The notes under the pieces were generated by a model. That model saw only the letters and a program-made list of their open reading frames with translations. It was not told the origin of the DNA and did not search any database. From the NCBI GenBank assembly GCA_012518745.1, contig JAAYRM010000092.1:1-42917 (forward strand): 42,917 nt of DNA, written 5' to 3'. Positions 31,075-39,563 of the stretch are shown here, one piece after another. The stretch's first letter is position 1, and every line of letters begins with the position of its first letter. The DNA is from Tissierellia bacterium (lineage in GTDB: Bacteria; Bacillota; Clostridia; Tissierellales; Tepidimicrobiaceae). The translations under genes and the position numbers were made by a program.

Positions 31075-32090
31075 TCTTTATTATAACAGAGGTTGGTGTA
31101 ATTGGGGGAGGTAGCTGGGGGACTGCATTGGCAACCCTACTTGCAGACAACGGACATAGAGTAGATATGTGGATACGGGATAAGCAACAACTAGAATATA
31201 TGAAGGAATATAGGGAAAATAAAAAATACCTACCAGGCATCACCTTTCCAGAACATCTAGTTGTGACCAATGATATTGAAAAAACTATATATAACAAGAA
31301 ATTATTGCTGTTTTCAATTCCAACCCAGGGCATTAGGGAGGTCTTAAATGAATGCAAGGGCTATATAGAACGGGGCCAGGTAATAGTTAATGCGGCCAAG
31401 GGTATAGAGAATAATACATTGCTTAGGATTTCACAAATAATGGATGAAGCCCTGCCTGATAACCCCTATTCTATACTATCAGGTCCTTCCCATGCTGAGG
31501 AGGTAGGGAAAAAAATGCCTACTACGGTAGTTGTGGCCTCAGCAGATAAGGGGATAGCTAGGTATGTACAGGATATATTTATGTCTCCATATTTCAGGGT
31601 ATATACGAATACAGATGTCGTAGGAGTAGAATTAGGGGGAGCGTTAAAAAATGTTATCGCCCTTGGGGCGGGGATCTCAGATGGCCTAGGATATGGGGAT
31701 AATACGAAGGCAGCCTTGATGACTAGGGGAATGATTGAAATGGGTAGGCTGGGGGAGAGGATGGGTGCTAACCGACATACCTTTGCAGGGTTGGCGGGAA
31801 TGGGCGATCTAATCGTTACCTGTACCAGTATGCATAGTAGGAATAGGAGGGCGGGGATACTGATCGGGGAAGGTAGGACACTCGAGGAGGCCATTGAGTC
31901 CGTTGGCATGGTGGTTGAGGGAATAAAGACAACTAGCTCTACCTATGAATTGGCATTGATGCATAATATAACAATGCCTATTACGCAGGAAATATATCAG
32001 GTGCTATATGAGGGAAAGGATGTAAGAAATTCCGTTGTGAATTTAATGTTGAGGGATAAAAAGCATGAGATGGAGGACAAAACCTACTAG
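31071..32090 (+). CDS. gpsA: NAD(P)H-dependent glycerol-3-phosphate dehydrogenase
   Basis: VGVIGGGSWGTALATLLADNGH, GPSHAEEVG, GALKNVIALGAGISDGLGYGDNTKAALMTRG, FAGLAGMGDLIVTCTS. ORF-track start GTG 31071 is given; the likely real start is ATT 31080 (see findings). Confidence 0.96.
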   Translation: MIFIITEVGVIGGGSWGTALATLLADNGHRVDMWIRDKQQLEYMKEYRENKKYLPGITFPEHLVVTNDIEKTIYNKKLLLFSIPTQGIREVLNECKGYIERGQVIVNAAKGIENNTLLRISQIMDEALPDNPYSILSGPSHAEEVGKKMPTTVVVASADKGIARYVQDIFMSPYFRVYTNTDVVGVELGGALKNVIALGAGISDGLGYGDNTKAALMTRGMIEMGRLGERMGANRHTFAGLAGMGDLIVTCTSMHSRNRRAGILIGEGRTLEEAIESVGMVVEGIKTTSSTYELALMHNITMPITQEIYQVLYEGKDVRNSVVNLMLRDKKHEMEDKTY

Positions 32091-32109
32091 AATTAGTAGG
32101 TTTTTTTTT
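32081..32109 (+). terminator. Rho-independent terminator overlapping the end of gpsA
   Basis: aacctacta gaat tagtaggtt followed by ttttttt. Confidence 0.88.
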
Positions 32110-32116
32110 ATGAGAG

Positions 32117-32144
32117 TAATATTACAAGACTTTATACATATATA
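32117..32144 (+). promoter_or_regulatory. Candidate sigma-E (mother-cell) promoter of spoIVA
   Basis: TAATATT (32117-32123), 13-nt spacer, CATATATA (32137-32144); spoIVA is sigma-E dependent in Bacillus subtilis. Confidence 0.4.
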
Positions 32145-32193
32145 TATAATGTTAAGCGGTATGATAATAAATTTGACTGTGAGGAGGGAGGAT

Positions 32194-33672
32194 ATGGAGA
32201 AATTCGATATATATAGGGATATAGCTGAAAGAACGGATGGAGATATATATGCAGGGGTTGTAGGGCCAGTGCGAACCGGCAAATCTACGTTTATTAAAAG
32301 ATTTATGGAATTACTGGTATTGCCAAATATTGAGAATCAATATAAACAGGAGAGAGCTAAGGATGAATTACCCTTGAGCGGTTCCGGTAAAACTATCATG
32401 ACCACAGAGCCTAAATTTGTACCCAATGAAGCAGTCGAACTGACCTTAAGAGAAAATGTAAATTTCAAGGTAAGGATGGTCGATTGCGTTGGTTATCTAG
32501 TTAAGGGTGCAATTGGACATATAGAGGATGAAATTCCGAGGATGGTTACTACCCCTTGGTATGAAAAGGAGATACCATTTGAAGAAGCAGCAGAAATTGG
32601 AACCAGAAAGGTAATGACAGATCATTCGACTATTGGGCTTGTGGTAACTACCGATGGATCAATAACCGATATAGATCGATCTAACTATATAAAGGCCGAG
32701 GAAAGGGTTATATATGAGCTAAAGGAATTAGGAAAACCCTTTGTTATTATTTTAAACACCAAGCACCCCGATCTAGACAGCACCATAGCATTGAGGGAGA
32801 GTCTAGAGGAGAAATATGAGGTATCGGTGGTTATATTAGATTGTTTAAACATGGAAGTTGAAGGCATCGAAAGGGTTTTTGAAAAACTACTATTCGAATT
32901 CCCAGTTAAGGAAATTGCAATTAATTTACCGGGTTGGATTGAAGGGCTACCAAGGAATCATTGGATAAAAACCAATATCTTGGAATCTTTGAAAGAATCC
33001 ATACATGAATTACATAAGTTGAACGAAGTGGATTGCTCGTTGGAATTATTGAATCAATTGGATATAATAAAAAGCGTAGATATTAGGGAAATCAGATTAG
33101 GAGAGGGCACTGTAAACATAGAATTGGTTATAGACGATGGGTTATTCTATAAGGTATTAAATGAGATGACCGGATACGATATCGATGGTGACTATCAGAT
33201 ATTAGGATTGATAAATAGGCTTGCATACATTAAGAAAGAATATGATAAGATAGAAAATGCCCTAGTTGAAGCTAATGAAATAGGATATGGCTTGGTAAGC
33301 CCTAGCCTAGAGGAGATGGAATTAGCCGAACCGGAAATATATAAACAAGGAAATAGATTTGGAGTAAAATTAAAGGCAAGAGCGCCATCACTTCATCTAT
33401 TACGTTGTGATATAATGACAGAGGTATCACCCTTGATAGGGACTGAAAAACAGAGTGAAGAATTGGTTAAATATTTTCTAGATGAATTTGAAGGGGACCC
33501 AACCAAGATATGGGAATCCAATCTATTCGGTAAATCCCTCTATGATTTGGTAAATGAACAGTTGCAGGGCAAATTGAATACCATGCCAGATGATGCTAGG
33601 AACAAGATGAGAAGAGCATTGGAACGAATTATCAATGATGGCAGTGGAGGCTTAATCTGTATAATCATATAG
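32194..33672 (+). CDS. spoIVA: Stage IV sporulation protein A
   Basis: MEKFDIYRDIAERTDGDIYAGVVGPVRTGKSTFIKRFMELLVLPNI, TMTTEPKFVP-like TIMTTEPKFVPNEA, DCVGYLVKGAIGH; start moved to ATG 32194. Confidence 0.97.
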   Translation: MEKFDIYRDIAERTDGDIYAGVVGPVRTGKSTFIKRFMELLVLPNIENQYKQERAKDELPLSGSGKTIMTTEPKFVPNEAVELTLRENVNFKVRMVDCVGYLVKGAIGHIEDEIPRMVTTPWYEKEIPFEEAAEIGTRKVMTDHSTIGLVVTTDGSITDIDRSNYIKAEERVIYELKELGKPFVIILNTKHPDLDSTIALRESLEEKYEVSVVILDCLNMEVEGIERVFEKLLFEFPVKEIAINLPGWIEGLPRNHWIKTNILESLKESIHELHKLNEVDCSLELLNQLDIIKSVDIREIRLGEGTVNIELVIDDGLFYKVLNEMTGYDIDGDYQILGLINRLAYIKKEYDKIENALVEANEIGYGLVSPSLEEMELAEPEIYKQGNRFGVKLKARAPSLHLLRCDIMTEVSPLIGTEKQSEELVKYFLDEFEGDPTKIWESNLFGKSLYDLVNEQLQGKLNTMPDDARNKMRRALERIINDGSGGLICIII

Positions 33673-33737
33673 CAAGCATCAGATAATAGGCATCAGAAAT
33701 TAAATCTTCCTGTACCGATAGGATGATTAGAATTGAC

Positions 33738-33778
33738 CCACCAAGTAGCTAGATATCTTTGGCCACTTGGTGGTTTTG
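33738..33778 (+). terminator. Rho-independent terminator after spoIVA
   Basis: ccaccaagt ... acttggtgg tttt. Confidence 0.7.
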
Positions 33779-33881
33779 ATTCGCCGATCTATTGTAGTAG
33801 TCTGGGATTGAGTTTAAAATTATAATTCTGGTAGCATTATGATCAATTATATGTTATAATGTTAAAGGTATTTAGAGATGT

Positions 33882-33958
33882 CGGGATGTGGCGCAGCATG
33901 GTAGCGCACAGGTCTGGGGGACTTGGGGTCGCTGGTTCAAATCCAGTCATCCCGACCA
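33882..33958 (+). tRNA. tRNA-Pro (anticodon GGG)
   Basis: Acceptor cgggatg/catcccg, anticodon stem-loop caggt-ctGGGgg-acttg, T-arm gctggttcaaatccagt, encoded CCA. Confidence 0.96.
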
Positions 33959-33966
33959 TTACATAG

Positions 33967-34014
33967 AAGTACAGGTGGTTATAACGTTGGAAAGTAGCCA
34001 CTTGTACTTTTTTA
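33967..34014 (+). terminator. Rho-independent terminator after tRNA-Pro
   Basis: aagtacaggtggtt ... agccacttgtactt then ttttt. Confidence 0.75.
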
Positions 34015-34088
34015 TTGTGTTTTAAAAGGTTAGATTTTGTTCCTTTTGATATAGAACGGCATAGGAATTGGCACATAAAAATAGAACG

Positions 34089-34125
34089 AAATAAATCGCA
34101 TTTGTACATAAAATGCGATTTATTT
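34089..34125. repeat. Perfect 15-bp inverted repeat with 7-nt loop
   Basis: aaataaatcgcattt gtacata aaatgcgatttattt. Confidence 0.85.
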
Positions 34126-34256
34126 AATAAATGGATGGTAGAATCTTATCATTTATTGTTGCAAAGTGAGGGTCTTTCAACAGTTGGGCCTTTCGTCGAT
34201 AGTATGAATATGATATAATTGCTATAGGATTAAAATTATATGGGGGTAAATGGGAT

Positions 34257-34634
34257 TTGATTAAATATGTTCAAAGGATCTTATTGGTTCTATTCGTAAT
34301 CAATTTAGTAGGATATATATTAGTCATATTAAAGGAAAAAATCTATTTAAAACATAATATGATAGTTATAAATAAGAAGGCGGTAACACAGAATCATTTA
34401 GATAAAACGGATGTAAAGGAGTTCACATTCGATGGCTCAAGGGTAAAAGTTGGCGATGAGATAAAGGTTATAACCATTTTTAAGGAAAAATTTGATGGTA
34501 TATTGATAGGGGGAATCAGAAAGGAAAGGGCCATTTTGCTTGTTACCCACACCGATCAAATTAAAAAATTTAAAATTGATGCTATTTCAAAACTTAAGGT
34601 AATAAGTAAATATGGAAGGTTTTTCAAGAGCTAA
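34257..34634 (+). CDS. Small single-pass membrane protein of unknown function
   Basis: TTG start with SD gggggt; N-terminal TM VQRILLVLFVINLVGYILVIL followed by a soluble domain with no recognised family. Confidence 0.55.
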   Translation: MIKYVQRILLVLFVINLVGYILVILKEKIYLKHNMIVINKKAVTQNHLDKTDVKEFTFDGSRVKVGDEIKVITIFKEKFDGILIGGIRKERAILLVTHTDQIKKFKIDAISKLKVISKYGRFFKS

Positions 34635-34670
34635 ACTATCCAAGAAGATTTCTAACAATAGGGTGATATT

Positions 34671-35828
34671 ATGGATTATAGACATCATAGATCAAATGAT
34701 AGTAAAAAGAATCGCCGGATGGTTGTGGCAAGCATCATCCTTATATATATTTTGTTCAGAGTAGCTCCCTCTCTATCGGCGGTTAGATATAAAACGATTT
34801 TGCCGGAATACAGGTTGGTGGAGGATAGGATAGAAACCGAAGCCATGATAATTAAAAAAGAATATGTATACAAGGCCCATATGGGGGGAATGGTTGAGAT
34901 TCTGGCAGAAGAGGGCGAAAAGGTAGGCAAAGATGTCAAAATTGCTAGGCTGATATCTGTAGGGGATGAAATTATAAATCAGGATTTAAAAGATATAGAT
35001 GAAAAGATTGAAACATTAATGGCCGTTAGGAATGGGGAGCATGAGGGAAATTCGGAAAGTGACATCCCTGAAGATACCCTGATAGATCAAAGTCTAGAGG
35101 CCCTAGAGGAAGAACGAAAACAGATTGTGGAACGAATGGCCCATAATACGACGGATTATGTTACCCAACAATCGGGAATTATATCCTTTATGATAGATGG
35201 CTATGAAGAACTATACTCCTTTAATCATATAGAGAGTTATAAGCCCTCTGATATCCGGGATATGCATATGGAACCGATGAGGATGGCGGATGGGGATGCT
35301 GCCGAAGCTGGAGATCCCCTATTCAAGGTTATAGATAATTTTGAATGGTATATGATTATTAACATCGATAATATAGATGTTAATTCCTATGACGAAGGAG
35401 ATTATATATGGGTATCAAGCAGGGGGAAGGAGGACGGTATACGCGGTCGAATTGAAAGAATAAATAAAGAAGGGGATAAAAGTCTAATTCTGGGTAAGTT
35501 TAATATAGATTTCGAAAAATACTATGACAAAAGATATATTGAGATCGATGTAATTCAGAATAGTCGGGAAGGATACGAAATTCCTACCAGATGCATAGTT
35601 GAAAAGGATGGCGTAGAAGGGGTCTATGTAAAAGATATCGGTGGTATAGTTAAATTCAAACCGATTAAGATCCTATTACAAGAAGATAGGACAACCTACA
35701 TTGATTTTGGTGATGAGGGCAATAATATCTATATAGAAGGAGATGATATGCCGTATGAGACGATCAGTGGGCTTGACGAGATCCTTCTATATACAATGGG
35801 AATTAAGGAAGGCATGATAATTAACTGA
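34671..35828 (+). CDS. HlyD-like efflux periplasmic adaptor-type protein
   Basis: N-terminal TM; EYVYKAHMGGMVEILAEEGEKVGKDVKIARL lipoyl-like half; PLFKVIDNFEWYMIINIDNIDVNSYDEGDYIWVSS; upstream of yggS-sepF. Confidence 0.8.
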   Translation: MDYRHHRSNDSKKNRRMVVASIILIYILFRVAPSLSAVRYKTILPEYRLVEDRIETEAMIIKKEYVYKAHMGGMVEILAEEGEKVGKDVKIARLISVGDEIINQDLKDIDEKIETLMAVRNGEHEGNSESDIPEDTLIDQSLEALEEERKQIVERMAHNTTDYVTQQSGIISFMIDGYEELYSFNHIESYKPSDIRDMHMEPMRMADGDAAEAGDPLFKVIDNFEWYMIINIDNIDVNSYDEGDYIWVSSRGKEDGIRGRIERINKEGDKSLILGKFNIDFEKYYDKRYIEIDVIQNSREGYEIPTRCIVEKDGVEGVYVKDIGGIVKFKPIKILLQEDRTTYIDFGDEGNNIYIEGDDMPYETISGLDEILLYTMGIKEGMIIN

Positions 35829-35847
35829 CATCGGGGAGGGAAGTATA

Positions 35848-36531
35848 ATTATTAATAATAATTTAACCATTATAGAAAATAATATAGAAAAAGCATTACG
35901 GAGAGCCGGAAGGACTGGTGATAAGGTTCATATAGTGGCTGTGACCAAAACGGTTGAAACCGATAGGATTATAGAAGCGCTTGAAATAGGATTAGATAAT
36001 ATTGGTGAAAATAGGGTTCAAGAATTAGTTCAAAAATACGATATTATTGGTAAGGGTCCTAAATATCACATGATAGGCCATCTGCAATCCAATAAAGCAA
36101 AGGATATTATCGATAAGGTTACTCTAATCCATTCCTTAGATCGGGCATCCCTATCTAGGGAAATAGATAAAAGAGCAAAGGCAAGGGATATAATAGCAGA
36201 TGTCTTGATTCAGGTAAATGTTGCTGGGGAGGAAAGCAAACACGGTTTAAGGGTGGATGAGGTTATACCTTTCATAGAGGAAACATTACAATATAGCAAT
36301 ATAAGAATTAAGGGCCTAATGACCATAGCCCCTTTTGTGGAAGAGGCAGAGGAAGTCAGGTGGGTTTTCAGGGAAATGCGTAAACTGTACGATGAAATTA
36401 ATGCACGAGGATATGAAGGTGTAGATATGGAGTTCTTATCCATGGGCATGACCAATGATTATGAGGTTGCGATTGAAGAAGGTTCGAACATGATAAGGGT
36501 TGGAACGGGTTTATTTGGGGAGAGAAAATAA
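35848..36531 (+). CDS. YggS-family PLP-binding protein (PLP homeostasis)
   Basis: HIVAVTKTVETDRIIEALEIGLDNIGENRVQELVQKY, WHMIGHLQSNK-like YHMIGHLQSNKAKDI, SMGMTNDYEVAIEEGSNMIRVGTGLFG. Frame is open to 35821 and the best SD points to ATT 35848. Confidence 0.92.
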   Translation: MINNNLTIIENNIEKALRRAGRTGDKVHIVAVTKTVETDRIIEALEIGLDNIGENRVQELVQKYDIIGKGPKYHMIGHLQSNKAKDIIDKVTLIHSLDRASLSREIDKRAKARDIIADVLIQVNVAGEESKHGLRVDEVIPFIEETLQYSNIRIKGLMTIAPFVEEAEEVRWVFREMRKLYDEINARGYEGVDMEFLSMGMTNDYEVAIEEGSNMIRVGTGLFGERK

Positions 36532-36550
36532 AAATTCAAGGGGGGTTATT

Positions 36551-36976
36551 ATGTCTAAAATTTTGAATAAGTTTAAATATCTTATGGGGATAGACGACCT
36601 CGATATGGATGAGGATTATGAGGAATATGGGGAGGATCTATTGACCAATACCAAGTCCAAGCGGGTGAACAATAAGGTTGTAAACATCCATACATCCGGA
36701 AATATGAAATTGGTTGTCCATGAACCCTTAAACTATGAGGACGCTCCAAAGATAATAGATGATATTAAGATAAGGAAAGCTGTCATAGTAAGTTTGGAGC
36801 AATTGGACCCGGAAATGAAGAGGCAAGTATTTGATTTTATTAATGGTGGCCTTTATTCGCTGGAGGCGAATATACAGAAGGTTACGACGGATATATTTGT
36901 GTTAGCACCGAATAATGTAGAAATAGATAATAATATGAAGAACGAACTAAAAAACAATGAAATATTCCGTTGGTAA
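36551..36976 (+). CDS. sepF: Cell division protein SepF
   Basis: KLVVHEPLNYEDAPKIIDDIKIRKAVIVSLEQLDPEMKRQVFDFINGGLYSLEANIQKVTTDIFVLAPNNVEI; start moved to ATG 36551. Confidence 0.95.
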   Translation: MSKILNKFKYLMGIDDLDMDEDYEEYGEDLLTNTKSKRVNNKVVNIHTSGNMKLVVHEPLNYEDAPKIIDDIKIRKAVIVSLEQLDPEMKRQVFDFINGGLYSLEANIQKVTTDIFVLAPNNVEIDNNMKNELKNNEIFRW

Positions 36977-37001
36977 AATACTCGGATAAGAGGTTGAAAA
37001 T

Positions 37002-37274
37002 ATGCGAATATTGTATAGATCTGTAGATCTTTTTTTCTATATCATCGAATTACTAATTCTTACAAGAATTATACTCTCATTTTTAAATGTTAATCCTTAT
37101 AATACAATAGGGAGGATAGTATATGAGCTGACTGAACCTGTATTGGCTCCAGCTAGGGAATTAATACATAGGATTGGAATAGATACGGGAATGCTAGATT
37201 TCTCTCCCATAGTATCCATACTCATGCTCAGAATTGTTGCCAAGATCATAAGGAATATATTATTTAGATTATAG
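37002..37274 (+). CDS. YggT family membrane protein
   Basis: IIELLILTRIILSFLNVNPYNTIGRIVYELTEPVLAPARELI. Confidence 0.93.
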   Translation: MRILYRSVDLFFYIIELLILTRIILSFLNVNPYNTIGRIVYELTEPVLAPARELIHRIGIDTGMLDFSPIVSILMLRIVAKIIRNILFRL

Positions 37275-37467
37275 TTGAGAGCATTGGGAATAAACAGTTA
37301 TGATATGGGGGATATATTAATACATAGGAGCTATACTTAAGAGATGGGCAAGAAGATATTTTTAGTTCCAATGTATTCAGTTCTCGGGGATCGGCGAACT
37401 GACCATGTCGGCATAGAAAAGGTATGAGGGTAAGGCCCAGACTATTATAATAAATGGAGTGAAATAT

Positions 37468-37995
37468 ATGATTACACCCCTAGATATTCAGAATAAGGAA
37501 TTTAAAAAAGCCTTTAGAGGTTATAATGAATCCGAGGTCGATAGGTTTCTAGACGATATTGTTGAAAATTATGAGGGTTTATATAGGGAGAACATGGAAC
37601 TCAAGGATAAGATTATGGTATTGGATGAACAGATAAAGCAGTATAATGCGCTTGAAAACACATTGAAGGATACACTCCTAATTGCTCAAAGCACGGCAGA
37701 TGAGGTAACGGCGGCAGCTAGAAATAAGAGAAAACTTATAATAGAGGAAGCGGAAATAGAGGCTAAAAAACTTATACATACCGCAGATAATGAGGTGCGT
37801 AAAATTAAGGCGGAATATGAGGAACTCAAAAAGGAGATATTTATATTCAAGACGAGATATAAGTCATTTATTGAGGCCCAATTGATCACATTGGATGAAT
37901 TCTATTCGAATATAGGAATAGAGGATATAGATATGGAAGAGGATGGTATGGAATCAATAGAAGAATCTAGTGATATTAAGGATCTAGGGGCCTAG
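37468..37995 (+). CDS. divIVA: DivIVA domain protein
   Basis: MITPLDIQNKEFKKAFRGYNESEVDRFLDDIVENYE followed by coiled coil; start moved to ATG 37468. Confidence 0.95.
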   Translation: MITPLDIQNKEFKKAFRGYNESEVDRFLDDIVENYEGLYRENMELKDKIMVLDEQIKQYNALENTLKDTLLIAQSTADEVTAAARNKRKLIIEEAEIEAKKLIHTADNEVRKIKAEYEELKKEIFIFKTRYKSFIEAQLITLDEFYSNIGIEDIDMEEDGMESIEESSDIKDLGA

Positions 37996-38049
37996 GTCCT
38001 CAAGTATTAATTTGATCTAAAGGATAGTCAACACAGCGGAGGAATGAAG

Positions 38050-38838
38050 ATGACAGATAGTATTAAAATGGAATATAGCCTAGAACTTGAAAAAGGATTT
38101 AATATAATAGCAGGACCATGCGCTGTTGAAAGTGTTAGGCAGATGGAAATCATCGGAGAATTTTTAAACAAGCTGGATATAAAATTCATTAGAGGAGGGG
38201 CATTCAAACCACGGACAAGCCCAAGTTCATTTCAGGGTCTGGGCATAAAGGGACTAAAGATATTAGGGGATATTAAGGACTCCTATGGATTCAGGGTGGT
38301 TTCAGAGGTATTGGATCCCAGGGACGTGGAAAAGGCATATGATTATATAGATATATATCAAATTGGCTCGAGGAACATGCAGAATTACCCACTTCTAATA
38401 GAGGTGGGTAAAACTGATAAGCCCGTATTGTTGAAGAGGGGCATGTCGGCGACCTTTGAAGAATGGATTAAGGCATCGGAATATATTGCAATGGGTGGCA
38501 ATCAACATATTCTTTTATGTGAAAGGGGTATAAGGTCTTTTGATGATTATACGAGGAATACTCTAGATCTTATGAGTATTCCTATAATACAAGGGAAAAC
38601 CGGGTATCCCATATTTATCGACCCAAGTCATGGCACTGGCAGAAAGGAATTGATATTGCCTGCAGTAAGAGCGGCATTGGTGTTAGGTGCCAATGGGGTG
38701 ATGATAGAGGTGCACCCTGAACCGGCTAAGGCTTTATCTGATGGGATACAATCGTTAAATTTTAAAGAATTTGAATTATTGCTTAACAATGTTAAAAAAT
38801 TGGAGCAGGCCCTCGATGAAGATATGGTGGAATTGTAA
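38050..38838 (+). CDS. aroF: 3-deoxy-7-phosphoheptulonate (DAHP) synthase
   Basis: IIAGPCAVESVRQM, FIRGGAFKPRTSPSSFQGLG, QIGSRNMQNYPLL, PIFIDPSHGTGRKELI; ATG 38044 also possible. Confidence 0.95.
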   Translation: MTDSIKMEYSLELEKGFNIIAGPCAVESVRQMEIIGEFLNKLDIKFIRGGAFKPRTSPSSFQGLGIKGLKILGDIKDSYGFRVVSEVLDPRDVEKAYDYIDIYQIGSRNMQNYPLLIEVGKTDKPVLLKRGMSATFEEWIKASEYIAMGGNQHILLCERGIRSFDDYTRNTLDLMSIPIIQGKTGYPIFIDPSHGTGRKELILPAVRAALVLGANGVMIEVHPEPAKALSDGIQSLNFKEFELLLNNVKKLEQALDEDMVEL

Positions 38839-38892
38839 GTATATATATGGGCATATTATTATCAGATTATATTATATGAGGAGGATAATAAT

Positions 38893-39507
38893 ATGATAAA
38901 GGATGAAAATGATATAAATTTGCAACTATTATTGGATGAAAAGGATAGGGTGGAACATCTCATAAGGGATATGGGCGATGATACAAGGAATGGCTCCATG
39001 GATAAATATTATACCGAGCTATCGGCCTATGACAACCACCCCGCAGATATAGGCACTGAAATGTTTATGATGGAACATGATAAGGGACTTTGCAACCGGC
39101 TAAGGGATGTTCTATATGAGATCGAGACCTCCATTGAAGAGGTGAAATCCGGAAAATATGGGCTATGCAGTGTATGTAATGAGAAGATTTCCAGGGAAAG
39201 ATTGAGACTAATACCATATACCAAGCTATGCATAGGCTGCTCGAATAAGAGAGCTACATCAGATGAAGGAATGGAGCGAGGATCTAGAAGGGAGGATACT
39301 GTTAATCCCTTCTATAGGAACTATAGAGCTGGGGATCAATTTGATAGGGAGGATAGCTATCAAGAGGTAGCTAGATTCAATAGAGTAGCTGATGATCCTT
39401 CCTTCGGCACCGGGGATGATATAGGAGTACTTGATGAAGAGGGTAGTGGAGCAGTAGAAGAAATAGAGAGGGTATCCCAGGATTATTTTAACAGGATCAA
39501 TAGATAA
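38893..39507 (+). CDS. TraR/DksA-type C4 zinc finger protein, YteA-like
   Basis: AYDNHPADIGTEMFMMEHDKGL, GKYGLCSVCNEKISRERLRLIPYTKLCIGC. Confidence 0.93.
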   Translation: MIKDENDINLQLLLDEKDRVEHLIRDMGDDTRNGSMDKYYTELSAYDNHPADIGTEMFMMEHDKGLCNRLRDVLYEIETSIEEVKSGKYGLCSVCNEKISRERLRLIPYTKLCIGCSNKRATSDEGMERGSRREDTVNPFYRNYRAGDQFDREDSYQEVARFNRVADDPSFGTGDDIGVLDEEGSGAVEEIERVSQDYFNRINR

Positions 39508-39511
39508 GGGT

Positions 39512-39563
39512 AATATAGTAATTGCTCTAATATATTAATGGATATTAGAGCAATTACTATATT
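39512..39563. repeat. Perfect 22-bp inverted repeat with 8-nt spacer
   Basis: aatatagtaattgctctaatat attaatgg atattagagcaattactatatt. Confidence 0.95.

Noticed and set aside
32194-33672. SpoIVA NTPase as a defence-type P-loop ATPase
   Set aside because: The sequence matches SpoIVA end to end and the gene context (der-plsY-gpsA-spoIVA) is the normal one
33843-34109. Minus-strand ORF containing MVGMTGFEPATPSPPDLCATMLRHIPTS
   Set aside because: Antisense of the tRNA-Pro gene; the GMTGFEPATP...PDLCAT string is a well-known spurious translation across tRNA genes
34015-34218. 67-aa + strand ORF after tRNA-Pro
   Set aside because: It runs through the 15-bp inverted repeat, lacks a plausible SD and has no domain; likely non-coding
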